Shown: positions 1-6,899 of the stretch, piece by piece | Position numbering within the stretch: the first letter of the stretch is position 1 | Layout of the letters: every line of letters starts with the position of its first letter | Assembly (NCBI GenBank): GCA_001777055.1 | Contig: MFCX01000032.1 | Span: 1-41,358, forward strand | Length of the DNA: 41,358 nucleotides | Direction of reading: 5' to 3' | DNA from: Candidatus Daviesbacteria bacterium RIFCSPHIGHO2_02_FULL_39_12 | GTDB lineage: Bacteria > Patescibacteriota > Microgenomatia > Daviesbacterales > UBA10151 | Notes under the pieces: model-generated | Seen by the model: only the letters and a program-made list of their open reading frames with translations | Database searches by the model: none | What the model was told of the DNA's origin: nothing | Program-made: the position numbers and the translations under genes

Positions 1-464
1 CCAAAAAGCTTAAGATCCCTATAGATCAGGAAGAAGTTACCCAACTATCTAAAAGAGCCCGCGGTACACCTAGGATTGCCTTAAAACTTTTAAAAAGAGT
101 AAGGGATGTTACTGAAGTTCATGGACAGGGAAAAGTGACTAAAGAGCTTTTAAGTCAAACGCTAGATTTACTTGAGGTTGACCCTCTTGGGCTTGATGAT
201 TCAGATAGAAGATTACTTTTAACTATAATTGATAAATTTAACGGCGGACCGGTAGGAATAGAGACTTTGGCTGCCACTATTTCTGAGGATATTGGTACTA
301 TTGAGGAGGTTATTGAGCCATATCTTATGCAGGTTGGCTTTTTAAAGCGTACTTCCAGAGGGCGAGTAGTTACCGAGTCAGCCTATATACATTTAGGTAA
401 AGTTGTTCCTTCGTCGACTGAACAGAAATCATTAGAAGGTACTAAAAAAGGGTCATCATCCTAA
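1..464 (+). CDS. ruvB: RuvB Holliday-junction helicase, C-terminal part (start lies before the window)
   Basis: The first complete codon is at position 3. The frame runs open into SKRARGTPRIALKLLKRVRD, which matches the conserved arginine-finger/sensor-2 region of RuvB (family pattern S-R-G-T-P-R-I-A). The winged-helix DNA-binding domain follows, with the GGPVG and LxRTxRGRVVT signatures. RuvB forms hexameric rings that drive branch migration with RuvA during recombinational repair. Only the last ~150 residues are here; the AAA+ Walker motifs lie upstream. The C-terminus has a short Ser/Lys-rich tail. The identification is firm; the true start cannot be seen. Confidence 0.93.
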   Translation, partial: KKLKIPIDQEEVTQLSKRARGTPRIALKLLKRVRDVTEVHGQGKVTKELLSQTLDLLEVDPLGLDDSDRRLLLTIIDKFNGGPVGIETLAATISEDIGTIEEVIEPYLMQVGFLKRTSRGRVVTESAYIHLGKVVPSSTEQKSLEGTKKGSSS

Positions 465-515
465 CGTGTTATTCCCTCTGGAGGTAATTTTATGATAATC
501 TGTATATAAGAGTAT

Positions 516-1289
516 ATGGAATCTGGAACTGACGGGTCTGCACCGCTACCTACGCCCAAATCAGAGTCTCGGTTAGGGGGGTTTGGTGGTATTAAAAAAT
601 GGTTAGAAAAACGAGGTCTTTCAAGACATGGACATTCACGACAGGAAGTTTTATCTGAAGATGCTCCTCAAACAATGAGCGAGGTAGTGACCTCTGTTTC
701 TCTACCTGAAAACTTAGTAAAGCCTGAAATTCCTATACCAGGTGTTGCTTCAATTCCCGAAGGCAATATCCGTCTGTTTCATTTCACATATCCCGAAAAT
801 CTTGACAGTATTCGGAGTCGCGGAATCACCAGCCCAAACGTAGACATAAATGAGAATGGGTTGAATAGTGCTCCCAATAGTACTTGGGTTTACTCAGACT
901 TGAATTTTAATGAACTCCCTGAATGGACAATTGGGATACCATTCCTTGAGTTTTCTGCACCACCCAACGAAATGGGTCCACACAATGCGGTTGGAAAAGA
1001 GGGTACCGCTAGAACGTTAAAGCCTGGAATTAATATACCCTTAGAAAGGATCGTTGCTATTCACGAGCCATGGCATGAAATGGTTCGTCAATCTAACAAT
1101 GGTGTTATTGATCCTGAATGGCTGAAATCCTATACGGATAGATCCGTACAAGTTGCTGGTACGAGAGGTACTCGTGGAGGCTACACTAATTATAGTGAAA
1201 TTGCTAGACAGAAGCAGTACCTTGAATCACAGGTTATTGAGGCCAATAAATATCTTAATTCCCCCGACAACCAGCCAGAGCTGGTATAA
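516..1289 (+). CDS. Hypothetical protein, possible ADP-ribosyltransferase-like fold
   Basis: This 257-residue protein is not recognised with certainty. Residues 1-75 are low-complexity, polar and probably disordered. The folded part begins at about residue 84 with RLFHFTYPENLDSIRSRGI. That reads like the first strand and helix of ADP-ribosyltransferase-type folds (aromatic-H-x-T, then N-L-x-S-I-x-x-x-G-I). Later come PFLEFSAP and PLERIVAIHEPWHEMV, the latter resembling strand-helix pairs in ART-like DUFs. A clear catalytic R-S-E or H-Y-E triad was not identified. There is no signal peptide or membrane segment. It sits between ruvB and ychF, and the ychF -10 box overlaps its stop codon. The ART idea is an inference from one motif. 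Confidence 0.6.
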   Translation: MESGTDGSAPLPTPKSESRLGGFGGIKKWLEKRGLSRHGHSRQEVLSEDAPQTMSEVVTSVSLPENLVKPEIPIPGVASIPEGNIRLFHFTYPENLDSIRSRGITSPNVDINENGLNSAPNSTWVYSDLNFNELPEWTIGIPFLEFSAPPNEMGPHNAVGKEGTARTLKPGINIPLERIVAIHEPWHEMVRQSNNGVIDPEWLKSYTDRSVQVAGTRGTRGGYTNYSEIARQKQYLESQVIEANKYLNSPDNQPELV

Positions 1290-1290
1290 T
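1285..1290 (+). promoter_or_regulatory. -10 box of ychF (TATAAT)
   Basis: A perfect TATAAT lies 8 nt before the ychF ATG and overlaps the stop codon of the preceding gene. This spacing predicts a nearly leaderless transcript. No good -35 box is visible. Confidence 0.6.
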
Positions 1291-1298
1291 CTCAAAAT

Positions 1299-2435
1299 AT
1301 GGTCAAAGCGGGGATTGTGGGTCTCCCGAATGTAGGGAAGTCAACATTATTTAATGCCCTTTTAAAAAAGAGGGTGGCTTTGAGCGCTAACTATCCATTT
1401 GCTACCATTGAGCCAAATATTGGGGTTGTTGCTGTGCCGGATGCCCGCCTCAGCAAGCTAGGCGAGCTGGTAAAAGAGGAGGAACATATGGATCAAATGC
1501 CTCCCCTGGTACCGGCAGTAGTCGAATTCGTCGACATTGCGGGTTTAGTTAAAGGCGCTTCAACCGGCGCAGGTTTGGGTAATCAGTTTTTATCACATAT
1601 AAGAGAGGTGGATGCTATTTTGCATGTAATCAGGGATTTTGAGGATGTTGAAGTAATTAGGGAAGGCAGTATTAGTCCTGATGAGGATAAATTGACTATA
1701 GAAATAGAATTGGGGTTGGCTGATCTGCAGACTATAGAAAAAGTTCAAAGTTCAAAGTTCCCCGGCCTCGCTCCGCGAAGCCACGCCAAAGGCGGGCGAA
1801 GCGGGGCGGGCAAAGTTCAAAGCGACAATTTAAAATTCAAAGTTTCTGCAATAGAAAAAATCAGAGTAGTCTTAAATGCAGGGCAAATGGCAAATGCAGC
1901 AAATTTAACAGATGACGAACAGGAGGTGGTTCGGGAATTACATTTACTTACACTCAAGCCAATCTTATATGCCTATAATGTTTCCGAAGCAGAGTACGCA
2001 GATAAACTGCGAGATTCTTCGTTAATCACTCAGAATGACAAGTTTGTTATATGTGCAAAGGTTGAGGAAGAGCTAGCTGATTTGACAGAGGAAGAAAGAA
2101 TTGAGTACTTAAAAGAGTTAGGAATTGAGGAGACGGGTTTGGAGAGATTAATTAAAAAGGCCTACTTTTTTTTGGGGCTAATCTCATTTTTAACAGCTGG
2201 CAAAAAAGAAGTTAGGGCTTGGACTATAAAGCGGGGAACTAAAGCTCCACAGGCTGCAGGAGTAATTCATACTGACTTTGAGAAAAAATTTATAAGAGCA
2301 GAAGTTGTAGAGTATGGCAAATTAATAGAAGCAGGCTCTCATTCGGCTGCTAAAACAAAAGGCTGGGTAAGAACTGAAGGTAAAGATTATATTATGCAAG
2401 ATGGAGATGTTGTGGAATTTTTAATTGGGAGTTAA
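1299..2435 (+). CDS. ychF: YchF/OLA1-family ribosome-associated ATPase
   Basis: Obg-family P-loop NTPase that prefers ATP and binds ribosomes. The sequence shows G1 (GLPNVGKST, residues 8-16), the YPFATIEPN switch, the G3-like DIAGLVKGAS, the helical insert, and a C-terminal TGS-type domain (RAWTIKRGTKAPQAAGVIHTDFEKKFIRAEV). At 378 residues it is slightly longer than the usual ~365. The excess is an in-frame, repeat-derived, basic segment at about residues 147-176 in the coiled-coil domain, where normal homologues have no GC-rich stretch. It starts 8 nt after a TATAAT box and its stop codon overlaps the convergent Fic gene by 4 nt. Confidence 0.96.
   Translation: MVKAGIVGLPNVGKSTLFNALLKKRVALSANYPFATIEPNIGVVAVPDARLSKLGELVKEEEHMDQMPPLVPAVVEFVDIAGLVKGASTGAGLGNQFLSHIREVDAILHVIRDFEDVEVIREGSISPDEDKLTIEIELGLADLQTIEKVQSSKFPGLAPRSHAKGGRSGAGKVQSDNLKFKVSAIEKIRVVLNAGQMANAANLTDDEQEVVRELHLLTLKPILYAYNVSEAEYADKLRDSSLITQNDKFVICAKVEEELADLTEEERIEYLKELGIEETGLERLIKKAYFFLGLISFLTAGKKEVRAWTIKRGTKAPQAAGVIHTDFEKKFIRAEVVEYGKLIEAGSHSAAKTKGWVRTEGKDYIMQDGDVVEFLIGS
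1740..1826 (+). repeat. In-frame GC-rich repeat inside ychF
   Basis: A GC-rich, partly self-complementary core (about 1760-1820, with GGCGGGCGAAGCGGGGCGGGC) is flanked on both sides by AAAGTTCAAAG units. It differs sharply in base composition from the surrounding AT-rich gene. It adds about 29 residues without breaking the frame. Confidence 0.7.
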
Positions 2436-3445
2436 AACTTATCTTTGGGCCGGAATTGATGAGATTCAATTTCATAATATGCTCCTTTTGTTACTCCTTT
2501 TTTTCTAATAAACCCACTATTTTGTAGCTTTTTCAAATCATAACGTAAGGTTCTTTCATTTACCGCCATAAACCTTCTTCTAATTTCATCAAAACTGACT
2601 AATTTGTGATCCTCTATGATACTTAGAATCTCAGCCCTCCTTGGAAGAAGGTAGTCTACGGCTTTTGATTGTTGTTTTGCTAAAACTTCTCTTTTGCCAT
2701 CTTCTGCGCTTTTAGCAATAACTTCCAGCATAAATTCCAAATAATCAGTAGTGTCTTTTTCTGGTTCATCTAAGGATCTATAATAATTATTTCTTTCTTG
2801 GTCTAAGTATTCCTCTAGGGCAAGTAGACCCTTCATTCCATAACCGCCTTTGGCCAAGATTGCCAACAAAAGTAATCTGCCAACTCTACCATTACCATCC
2901 AAAAAGGGATGAATTTTTTCAAAAATATAATGGGCAAGACAGGCTCTTATGGGAATAAATTGCTCCTTATTACTATTTATAAACATAAATAATTTATTTA
3001 TATGGGAGATAATCTGACTTGGTTTGGGAGGTAGGTAAATAGCAATACCAGCAGTGTTAAAAATAGCACTACTTTCTGTTCTGAATTTCCCCAAATCGCT
3101 TTTTTGAACAATTTCTTCTAGTACAATTTGATGAAAATGCAAGATATCTTTGAGACTTAACTCTTTTGCACTTCTTTGATAAATCAAATTTAAGCCTTTT
3201 AAAATATTGAACACTTCTTTTTTCTTTTGATCCTGAGAGGATGTTTTAGGTAATTGATCTAAGGTTAAATCGTTTCCTTCAATACGAGCAGAAAAAAGTG
3301 AGCTTTTAAGGGTGGATTGTCTTCTGATATTCATTTCAATTTCAGGAGGGATTGAAACAGAATTGATTACTTCTTTACTTGATTCAATTGAAGCAAGGAG
3401 TTGTGAAATTTTAGGGATGAGAGTGTATTTTGGAGGAATTAACAT
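2432..3445 (-). CDS. Fic-domain protein (predicted AMP-transferase) with C-terminal winged helix
   Basis: This 337-residue Fic/DOC-family enzyme would transfer AMP from ATP to a target protein hydroxyl. The catalytic motif HPFLDGNGRVGR is complete at about residues 179-190. An N-terminal S-x-x-x-E-G inhibitory helix (SARIEGN, residues 52-58) is present, so activity is probably auto-inhibited as in class II Fic proteins. The N-terminal domain is of the common Fic/DUF4172 kind. Residues ~265-330 form a winged-helix domain (LVSFDEIRRRFMAVNERTLRYDLKKL), which suggests self-regulation through DNA. Five 10-bp tandem repeats lie directly against the start codon. The stop overlaps that of convergent ychF. 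Confidence 0.9.
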   Translation of the reverse strand: MLIPPKYTLIPKISQLLASIESSKEVINSVSIPPEIEMNIRRQSTLKSSLFSARIEGNDLTLDQLPKTSSQDQKKKEVFNILKGLNLIYQRSAKELSLKDILHFHQIVLEEIVQKSDLGKFRTESSAIFNTAGIAIYLPPKPSQIISHINKLFMFINSNKEQFIPIRACLAHYIFEKIHPFLDGNGRVGRLLLLAILAKGGYGMKGLLALEEYLDQERNNYYRSLDEPEKDTTDYLEFMLEVIAKSAEDGKREVLAKQQSKAVDYLLPRRAEILSIIEDHKLVSFDEIRRRFMAVNERTLRYDLKKLQNSGFIRKKGVTKGAYYEIESHQFRPKDKF

Positions 3446-3492
3446 TATTGCCTAATATTACCAAATATTTCCTAATATTACCAGATATTACC
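3441..3492 (-). promoter_or_regulatory. Tandem decamer repeats upstream of fic (candidate operator)
   Basis: Read on the minus strand, five 10-bp units of consensus GGTAATATTA follow one another without gaps. The last unit contains the fic start codon. A 10-bp period puts every unit on the same face of the helix, as expected for a cooperatively bound regulator. The winged-helix domain of the Fic protein is the obvious candidate ligand. The TAATAT cores could also serve as -10 boxes. Confidence 0.6.
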
Positions 3493-3533
3493 GAAAATTC
3501 TAATTTCTAAGCTTAAAATGATCTCAGTATTTT

Positions 3534-3556
3534 CTCATTGAATAATGAGCATGAAA
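3534..3556. repeat. Left end of the insertion sequence (inverted repeat with hairpin)
   Basis: CTCATT-gaat-AATGAG hairpin followed by CATGAAA. The 3545-3556 part is perfectly inverted at 4906-4917. Confidence 0.6.
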
Positions 3557-3562
3557 CGTCTT

Positions 3563-4843
3563 TTAAAAATCGATAGGTTTTAGATTAATTTTGTCAAATA
3601 ATTTAGTCTTTTCTTCATCCATGATACTAGCATATTCATTGTCAGATTGCTGCATGGAAATTTGATCAAGTTGGTTAAAAGTAATTCCTGGTTTTAAATA
3701 TTTTTTGGCATTAGGAATATTCTTTAATGCCTCATATGGGGTGAGGTAGGTTTTGTATATTTTCTTCTGTTTACCTTTAGAGTTTGTGGTAATGGTAGCA
3801 AACCCACAAGGCCTATGGAAGTTAAGATATGGGTTAAAAACCTTTAAGTAAAAGTCATTAATCTCTGGGGCATATTTCTGATGGATGTAGAAATACCCCA
3901 TGTGTTTTCTGATGATTGAGCCATTTTTGCTCTCAACTAAGGCATTGTCATTTGTTTGTCTGGCTCTGGATTTAGTCAGTCTGATTAAGAGTTTGTTTAA
4001 AAGTCGGGCTACAGTTTTGTTGATGTATTCAGAGCCGTTATCTGCATGAAACTCAATGATGATAAATGGGTATTGCTCAATGATTAACTTTAAAATTGGT
4101 TCCAGGTAGGATTCAGAGATTTGTTCCACTGAAGCAATGATTTCCCATTGAGTTATCTCATCAACTGAGTTGATGTGGTAAACACCTTTGGTATACTTTT
4201 GTCCACCAGATTGTCCTTTATCTACCAAATCTGTGGCTAAATCACCCTGATGGACAGTATCTATCCTGATATATCCGGGTTTACCTTGAGGCTCCGGTTT
4301 TGCCCTTTCTCCAATATTTCTCTGGACTGCCTGGGTGTTTTTAAAGGTTAAATTTTTAGATAAATATATTCTGGTAGTTCTTAACCGATAGATTGTGGCA
4401 ACTGAAATATGACTGATGCTTTCATACTCAGTTTTACCATATTTTTGGTACTCCCTGATTAAAATCTTCTGAGTAGCAGGACCGTTAAGTCTTTGGTGAA
4501 CATTGTCAGTTTTACACAAAAGGACAATATCCCCCGGAGAATATCTAGTTGGGAAAGAATGTCTCTCATACTCTACAAAGGCCAGCCTACCCTTTAAATA
4601 TTTAGCGATTAATCTTGAGAGTTGGGCATTTGAATAACCGGTAATCTTTTGGATATATTCCCTGACTTCTCCTCTGTCACCTTTCCTTAACTTTCTGAAA
4701 TTAAACCTCACTAAAACTTCCTTTACCCATTCATACTTTTGTTTCTTGGAACCCCCTGAAAACTTAACAGGCAGGTTTCCATTTAGGAATTTCCCCAGAG
4801 CATTAAAGTCATTTAAGTTTGTATCAATCATAGTTATATTCAT
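3563..4843 (-). CDS. DDE transposase / integrase catalytic core protein
   Basis: This 426-residue protein of the rve (retroviral integrase-like) superfamily catalyses transposition of the element. The catalytic triad is visible as D195 (RIDTVHQGD), D268 (FHADNGSEY) and E304 (NALVESKNG), a D-D-35-E arrangement. An N-terminal helix-turn-helix (ITGYSNAQLSRLIAKYL, about residues 67-83) and a second helical DNA-binding part precede it. It is intact, with no frameshift, so the element may still be active. The overall look is that of IS481/IS3-type integrases common in CPR genomes; the exact IS family was not determined. Confidence 0.88.
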   Translation of the reverse strand: MNITMIDTNLNDFNALGKFLNGNLPVKFSGGSKKQKYEWVKEVLVRFNFRKLRKGDRGEVREYIQKITGYSNAQLSRLIAKYLKGRLAFVEYERHSFPTRYSPGDIVLLCKTDNVHQRLNGPATQKILIREYQKYGKTEYESISHISVATIYRLRTTRIYLSKNLTFKNTQAVQRNIGERAKPEPQGKPGYIRIDTVHQGDLATDLVDKGQSGGQKYTKGVYHINSVDEITQWEIIASVEQISESYLEPILKLIIEQYPFIIIEFHADNGSEYINKTVARLLNKLLIRLTKSRARQTNDNALVESKNGSIIRKHMGYFYIHQKYAPEINDFYLKVFNPYLNFHRPCGFATITTNSKGKQKKIYKTYLTPYEALKNIPNAKKYLKPGITFNQLDQISMQQSDNEYASIMDEEKTKLFDKINLKPIDF

Positions 4844-4905
4844 AACCTATGATTTTACAAGACCTTAGCTTCTACATGCTCATCTTGTACTGGAATTACC
4901 AGTTA

Positions 4906-4926
4906 TTTCATGCTCATCTTGTATGA
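4906..4926. repeat. Right end of the insertion sequence (inverted repeat with hairpin)
   Basis: Mirror of the left end: TTTCATGCTCAT, then a CTTGTATGAG arm that can fold back on it. It ends about 15 bp before the -35 box of rpsF, so the element landed just upstream of an essential promoter. Confidence 0.6.
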
Positions 4927-4940
4927 GACAAGACTATCTC

Positions 4941-4969
4941 TTGAATTATCTCTTGCTCCTTAGTACAAT
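4941..4969 (+). promoter_or_regulatory. Promoter of rpsF-ssb-rpsR (TTGAAT-N17-TACAAT)
   Basis: The -35 TTGAAT (4941-4946) and -10 TACAAT (4964-4969) are separated by exactly 17 nt. The ATG is 8 nt after the -10, so the transcript should be leaderless or nearly so. Confidence 0.65.
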
Positions 4970-4977
4970 ATCGTTTC

Positions 4978-5286
4978 ATGAATAGTTATTATTTAACTTT
5001 GGTTCTAAAAGTTGATTTGGAAGACAAAGAGAAAAAGGCTCTTTTGGACTCTATTACCAAAAAATTACTAGGAGAAGATGGTAAAATGGAAAAGGAAGAT
5101 ATATGGGGAAGCAAAGATTTAGCATATCCAATCAAAAGGCAGACTAAGGGGGATATGGTTCACTTTGAGATTACGGCTGATCCTAAAAATGCTAAGGCTA
5201 TTGACAAAACATTAAAGTTGGAAGAAGATATATTGCGTTATCTTTTGGTAAGGGTTAAGGGGCAGACTCTTCACGCTTTACCCTAA
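4978..5286 (+). CDS. rpsF: 30S ribosomal protein S6
   Basis: This 102-residue protein has the S6 ferredoxin-like fold pattern: YYLTLVLKVD at the N-terminus, WGSKDLAYPIKRQTKGDMVHFEITADP in the middle, and a final strand ILRYLLVRV. S6 binds the central domain of 16S rRNA as a heterodimer with S18. Its partner rpsR lies two genes downstream, in the classic rpsF-ssb-rpsR order. The gap to ssb is 3 nt. The usual acidic C-terminal tail is absent. Confidence 0.95.
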   Translation: MNSYYLTLVLKVDLEDKEKKALLDSITKKLLGEDGKMEKEDIWGSKDLAYPIKRQTKGDMVHFEITADPKNAKAIDKTLKLEEDILRYLLVRVKGQTLHALP

Positions 5287-5289
5287 CAT

Positions 5290-5820
5290 ATGGCATCAAG
5301 ATCTTGGAATAGGGTTGAACTAATAGGTAACTTAACAAGGGATCCTGAACTCCGATATACTCCAAATGGCGCTGCTGTTTGTACGTTTGGCTTGGCCACC
5401 AATAGAACATATATTTCCGAAGGCGAGAAGAGAGAAGAAGTTGATTTTCATAGACTGGTAGCCTGGAATAAACTGGCAGAGCTTTGTAACCAGCTGCTTA
5501 AAAAGGGTACTAAAGTTTTTATCTCCGGCAGATTGCAAACCCGTTCCTGGGAAGGTCAGGACGGAATACAAAGACAAACCACGGAAGTTGTGATAGAAGA
5601 TATGATTATACTCTCGCCCCGACAAAATGGTGAAGTTACAGCGCCGCCACTGTCTGAACCGCCACTGCCTGAAGAAGTTAATGCAGAGGCAGTAATTCAA
5701 GCTAAATCTAAGGCTGAAGAAAAGGAAGAGCCAAAGAAAGCTGAAGAAGCTAAACCTGCTGAAATAAAAAAGACTTCTCCCCAAGAAGATATCAAAGACG
5801 ATGAGGATCTTCCATTCTAG
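5290..5820 (+). CDS. ssb: Single-stranded DNA-binding protein
   Basis: This 176-residue SSB has an OB fold in the first ~110 residues (SWNRVELIGNLTRDPELRYTPNGAAVCTFGLATNR, then DFHRLVAWNKLAELC and KGTKVFISGRLQTRSW). A charged Glu/Lys/Ala-rich linker (~135-165) leads to the acidic tip DEDLPF. That tip is the motif that docks partner repair and replication enzymes. The tetrameric protein coats ssDNA in the cytoplasm. It is co-transcribed with rpsF and rpsR. Confidence 0.96.
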   Translation: MASRSWNRVELIGNLTRDPELRYTPNGAAVCTFGLATNRTYISEGEKREEVDFHRLVAWNKLAELCNQLLKKGTKVFISGRLQTRSWEGQDGIQRQTTEVVIEDMIILSPRQNGEVTAPPLSEPPLPEEVNAEAVIQAKSKAEEKEEPKKAEEAKPAEIKKTSPQEDIKDDEDLPF

Positions 5821-5847
5821 TATACTTTAATATATAATCTCCAAATT

Positions 5848-6198
5848 ATGGCTGAGAAGAAAAAGATTACCAGAAAAGTAATATCGTCTAAATTGCCCCG
5901 CAAAGAGGAAACTTTGCAGCAGACATCGGAACAATTTACCCAAGTAAGTAGGGAAGCAAAAACTAATCAGAGCTTGCCTTTTTCTGATGAAAAACGTAAA
6001 AGGGGTTGTTATTTTTGCCAGCGCCAAAATAGCCCCTCTTATACAGATTTGGCTACATTAAAAAAATATTTAACAGATAGAGTTAAAATTTTACCACGGT
6101 TCCGGTCAGCCCTTTGCGCAAAACACCAAAGAGAAATTGCTAAAAATATAAAATATGCCAGACATTTAGCATTGCTGCCGTTTGTCCCCAAAGTTTGA
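5848..6198 (+). CDS. rpsR: 30S ribosomal protein S18
   Basis: This 116-residue protein has its core in the second half: CYFCQRQNSPSYTDLATLKKYLTDRVKILPRFRSALCAKHQREIAKNIKYARHLALLPFV. This is the S18 signature. The N-terminal ~50 residues are an extra Lys/Gln-rich extension compared with the usual ~75-residue protein. A CxxC pair plus a later C-x-x-H may bind zinc, as in some S18 forms. It ends in TGA, which shows that TGA is a stop codon here. Confidence 0.94.
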   Translation: MAEKKKITRKVISSKLPRKEETLQQTSEQFTQVSREAKTNQSLPFSDEKRKRGCYFCQRQNSPSYTDLATLKKYLTDRVKILPRFRSALCAKHQREIAKNIKYARHLALLPFVPKV

Positions 6199-6230
6199 CT
6201 AACTTACTTAAGTGACTTAAGATATTTAAG

Positions 6231-6893
6231 ATGCCCAAGGCTAGCGGTCCTTTTGATAGTTTTGATAATCTTGATAAGATAGATATAAATTCAGTTTTAT
6301 ACTGGCTTAAAACTCCTCCCGCACCTGCTAAATTAGAAGATTATTTGGCTAATAAAATATTATATCCTAGCGCCTTTTCCCTCTCCATTGATGATATGAA
6401 AATTGATCTGGCAATTTTAAGGGAGGCTTTAAGGATGAATGGTCCAAAGCCAGGGCAGAAAATGGGACCTTTGTTAGGGGATAATCCGTTTTTAAATTTT
6501 ACCTTAAGAAAGATTATTATTCCGCAAAACTTTTTACGTTTTTATCCTGATCTTGTCAGTTTAACCTGGGCCTTTGTAGACGGTTTGCTTTTAAACAGAA
6601 AAAAAGAAGATTGGTTTGGAGATCTTTGGATAGTGGTGGTATCGGATGATATAGATGAGGTAGTCGGAACAGTATTACTGCCGCAGTTTATGAATTTACA
6701 AGCCAGTTTGGAGTTTAATTTGTTGGGTAATACCTACAAAGTAAGGGTGGGCAGTTTGACTGTTTTACCCTGTCCGAAAGAGCGGTGCGAGCTATCTTAT
6801 AAAGTTTCAGGCGGACAGATTTTAGGTAAAAATGAAAGCGCGCTGGAAGTTTATGGCGGCAGATTGGGACTGATGATAGACGGAAGGGTTTAA
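6231..6893 (+). CDS. Hypothetical protein, soluble
   Basis: This 220-residue protein is not recognised. It has no signal peptide or membrane helix. Two alternating-strand regions stand out: residues ~125-150 (LWIVVVSDDIDEVVGTVLLPQ) and ~160-185 (FNLLGNTYKVRVGSLTVLPCP), which suggest a beta-rich C-terminal half. Glycines cluster near the end (KVSGGQILGKNESALEVYGGRLGL). It is separated by only 6 nt from the next unknown gene and follows the ribosomal-protein cluster. The two unknown genes therefore probably act together. Confidence 0.75.
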   Translation: MPKASGPFDSFDNLDKIDINSVLYWLKTPPAPAKLEDYLANKILYPSAFSLSIDDMKIDLAILREALRMNGPKPGQKMGPLLGDNPFLNFTLRKIIIPQNFLRFYPDLVSLTWAFVDGLLLNRKKEDWFGDLWIVVVSDDIDEVVGTVLLPQFMNLQASLEFNLLGNTYKVRVGSLTVLPCPKERCELSYKVSGGQILGKNESALEVYGGRLGLMIDGRV

Positions 6894-6899
6894 ACTATT

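Larger units (their letters stand above)
3534..4926 (-). mobile_element. Insertion sequence with one DDE transposase
   Basis: The element contains one transposase gene between imperfect inverted ends. The best-matching end is ATGAGCATGAAA at 3545-3556, with its reverse complement at 4906-4917 (12 of 12). Outside this, both ends carry a small hairpin (CTCATT-gaat-AATGAG on the left; CTCAT-acaag-ATGAG, reverse strand, on the right). The extended ends therefore match in structure over about 22 nt. A second copy of the CATGCTCATCTTGTA motif lies just inside the right end at 4875-4889. No clear target-site duplication was found, so the exact boundaries are uncertain. Confidence 0.7.

Noticed and set aside
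5332..5784. 150-codon minus-strand frame opposite ssb
   Set aside because: It is an antisense shadow of a firmly identified gene, rich in Phe, Leu and Ser from the complement of Lys/Glu codons.
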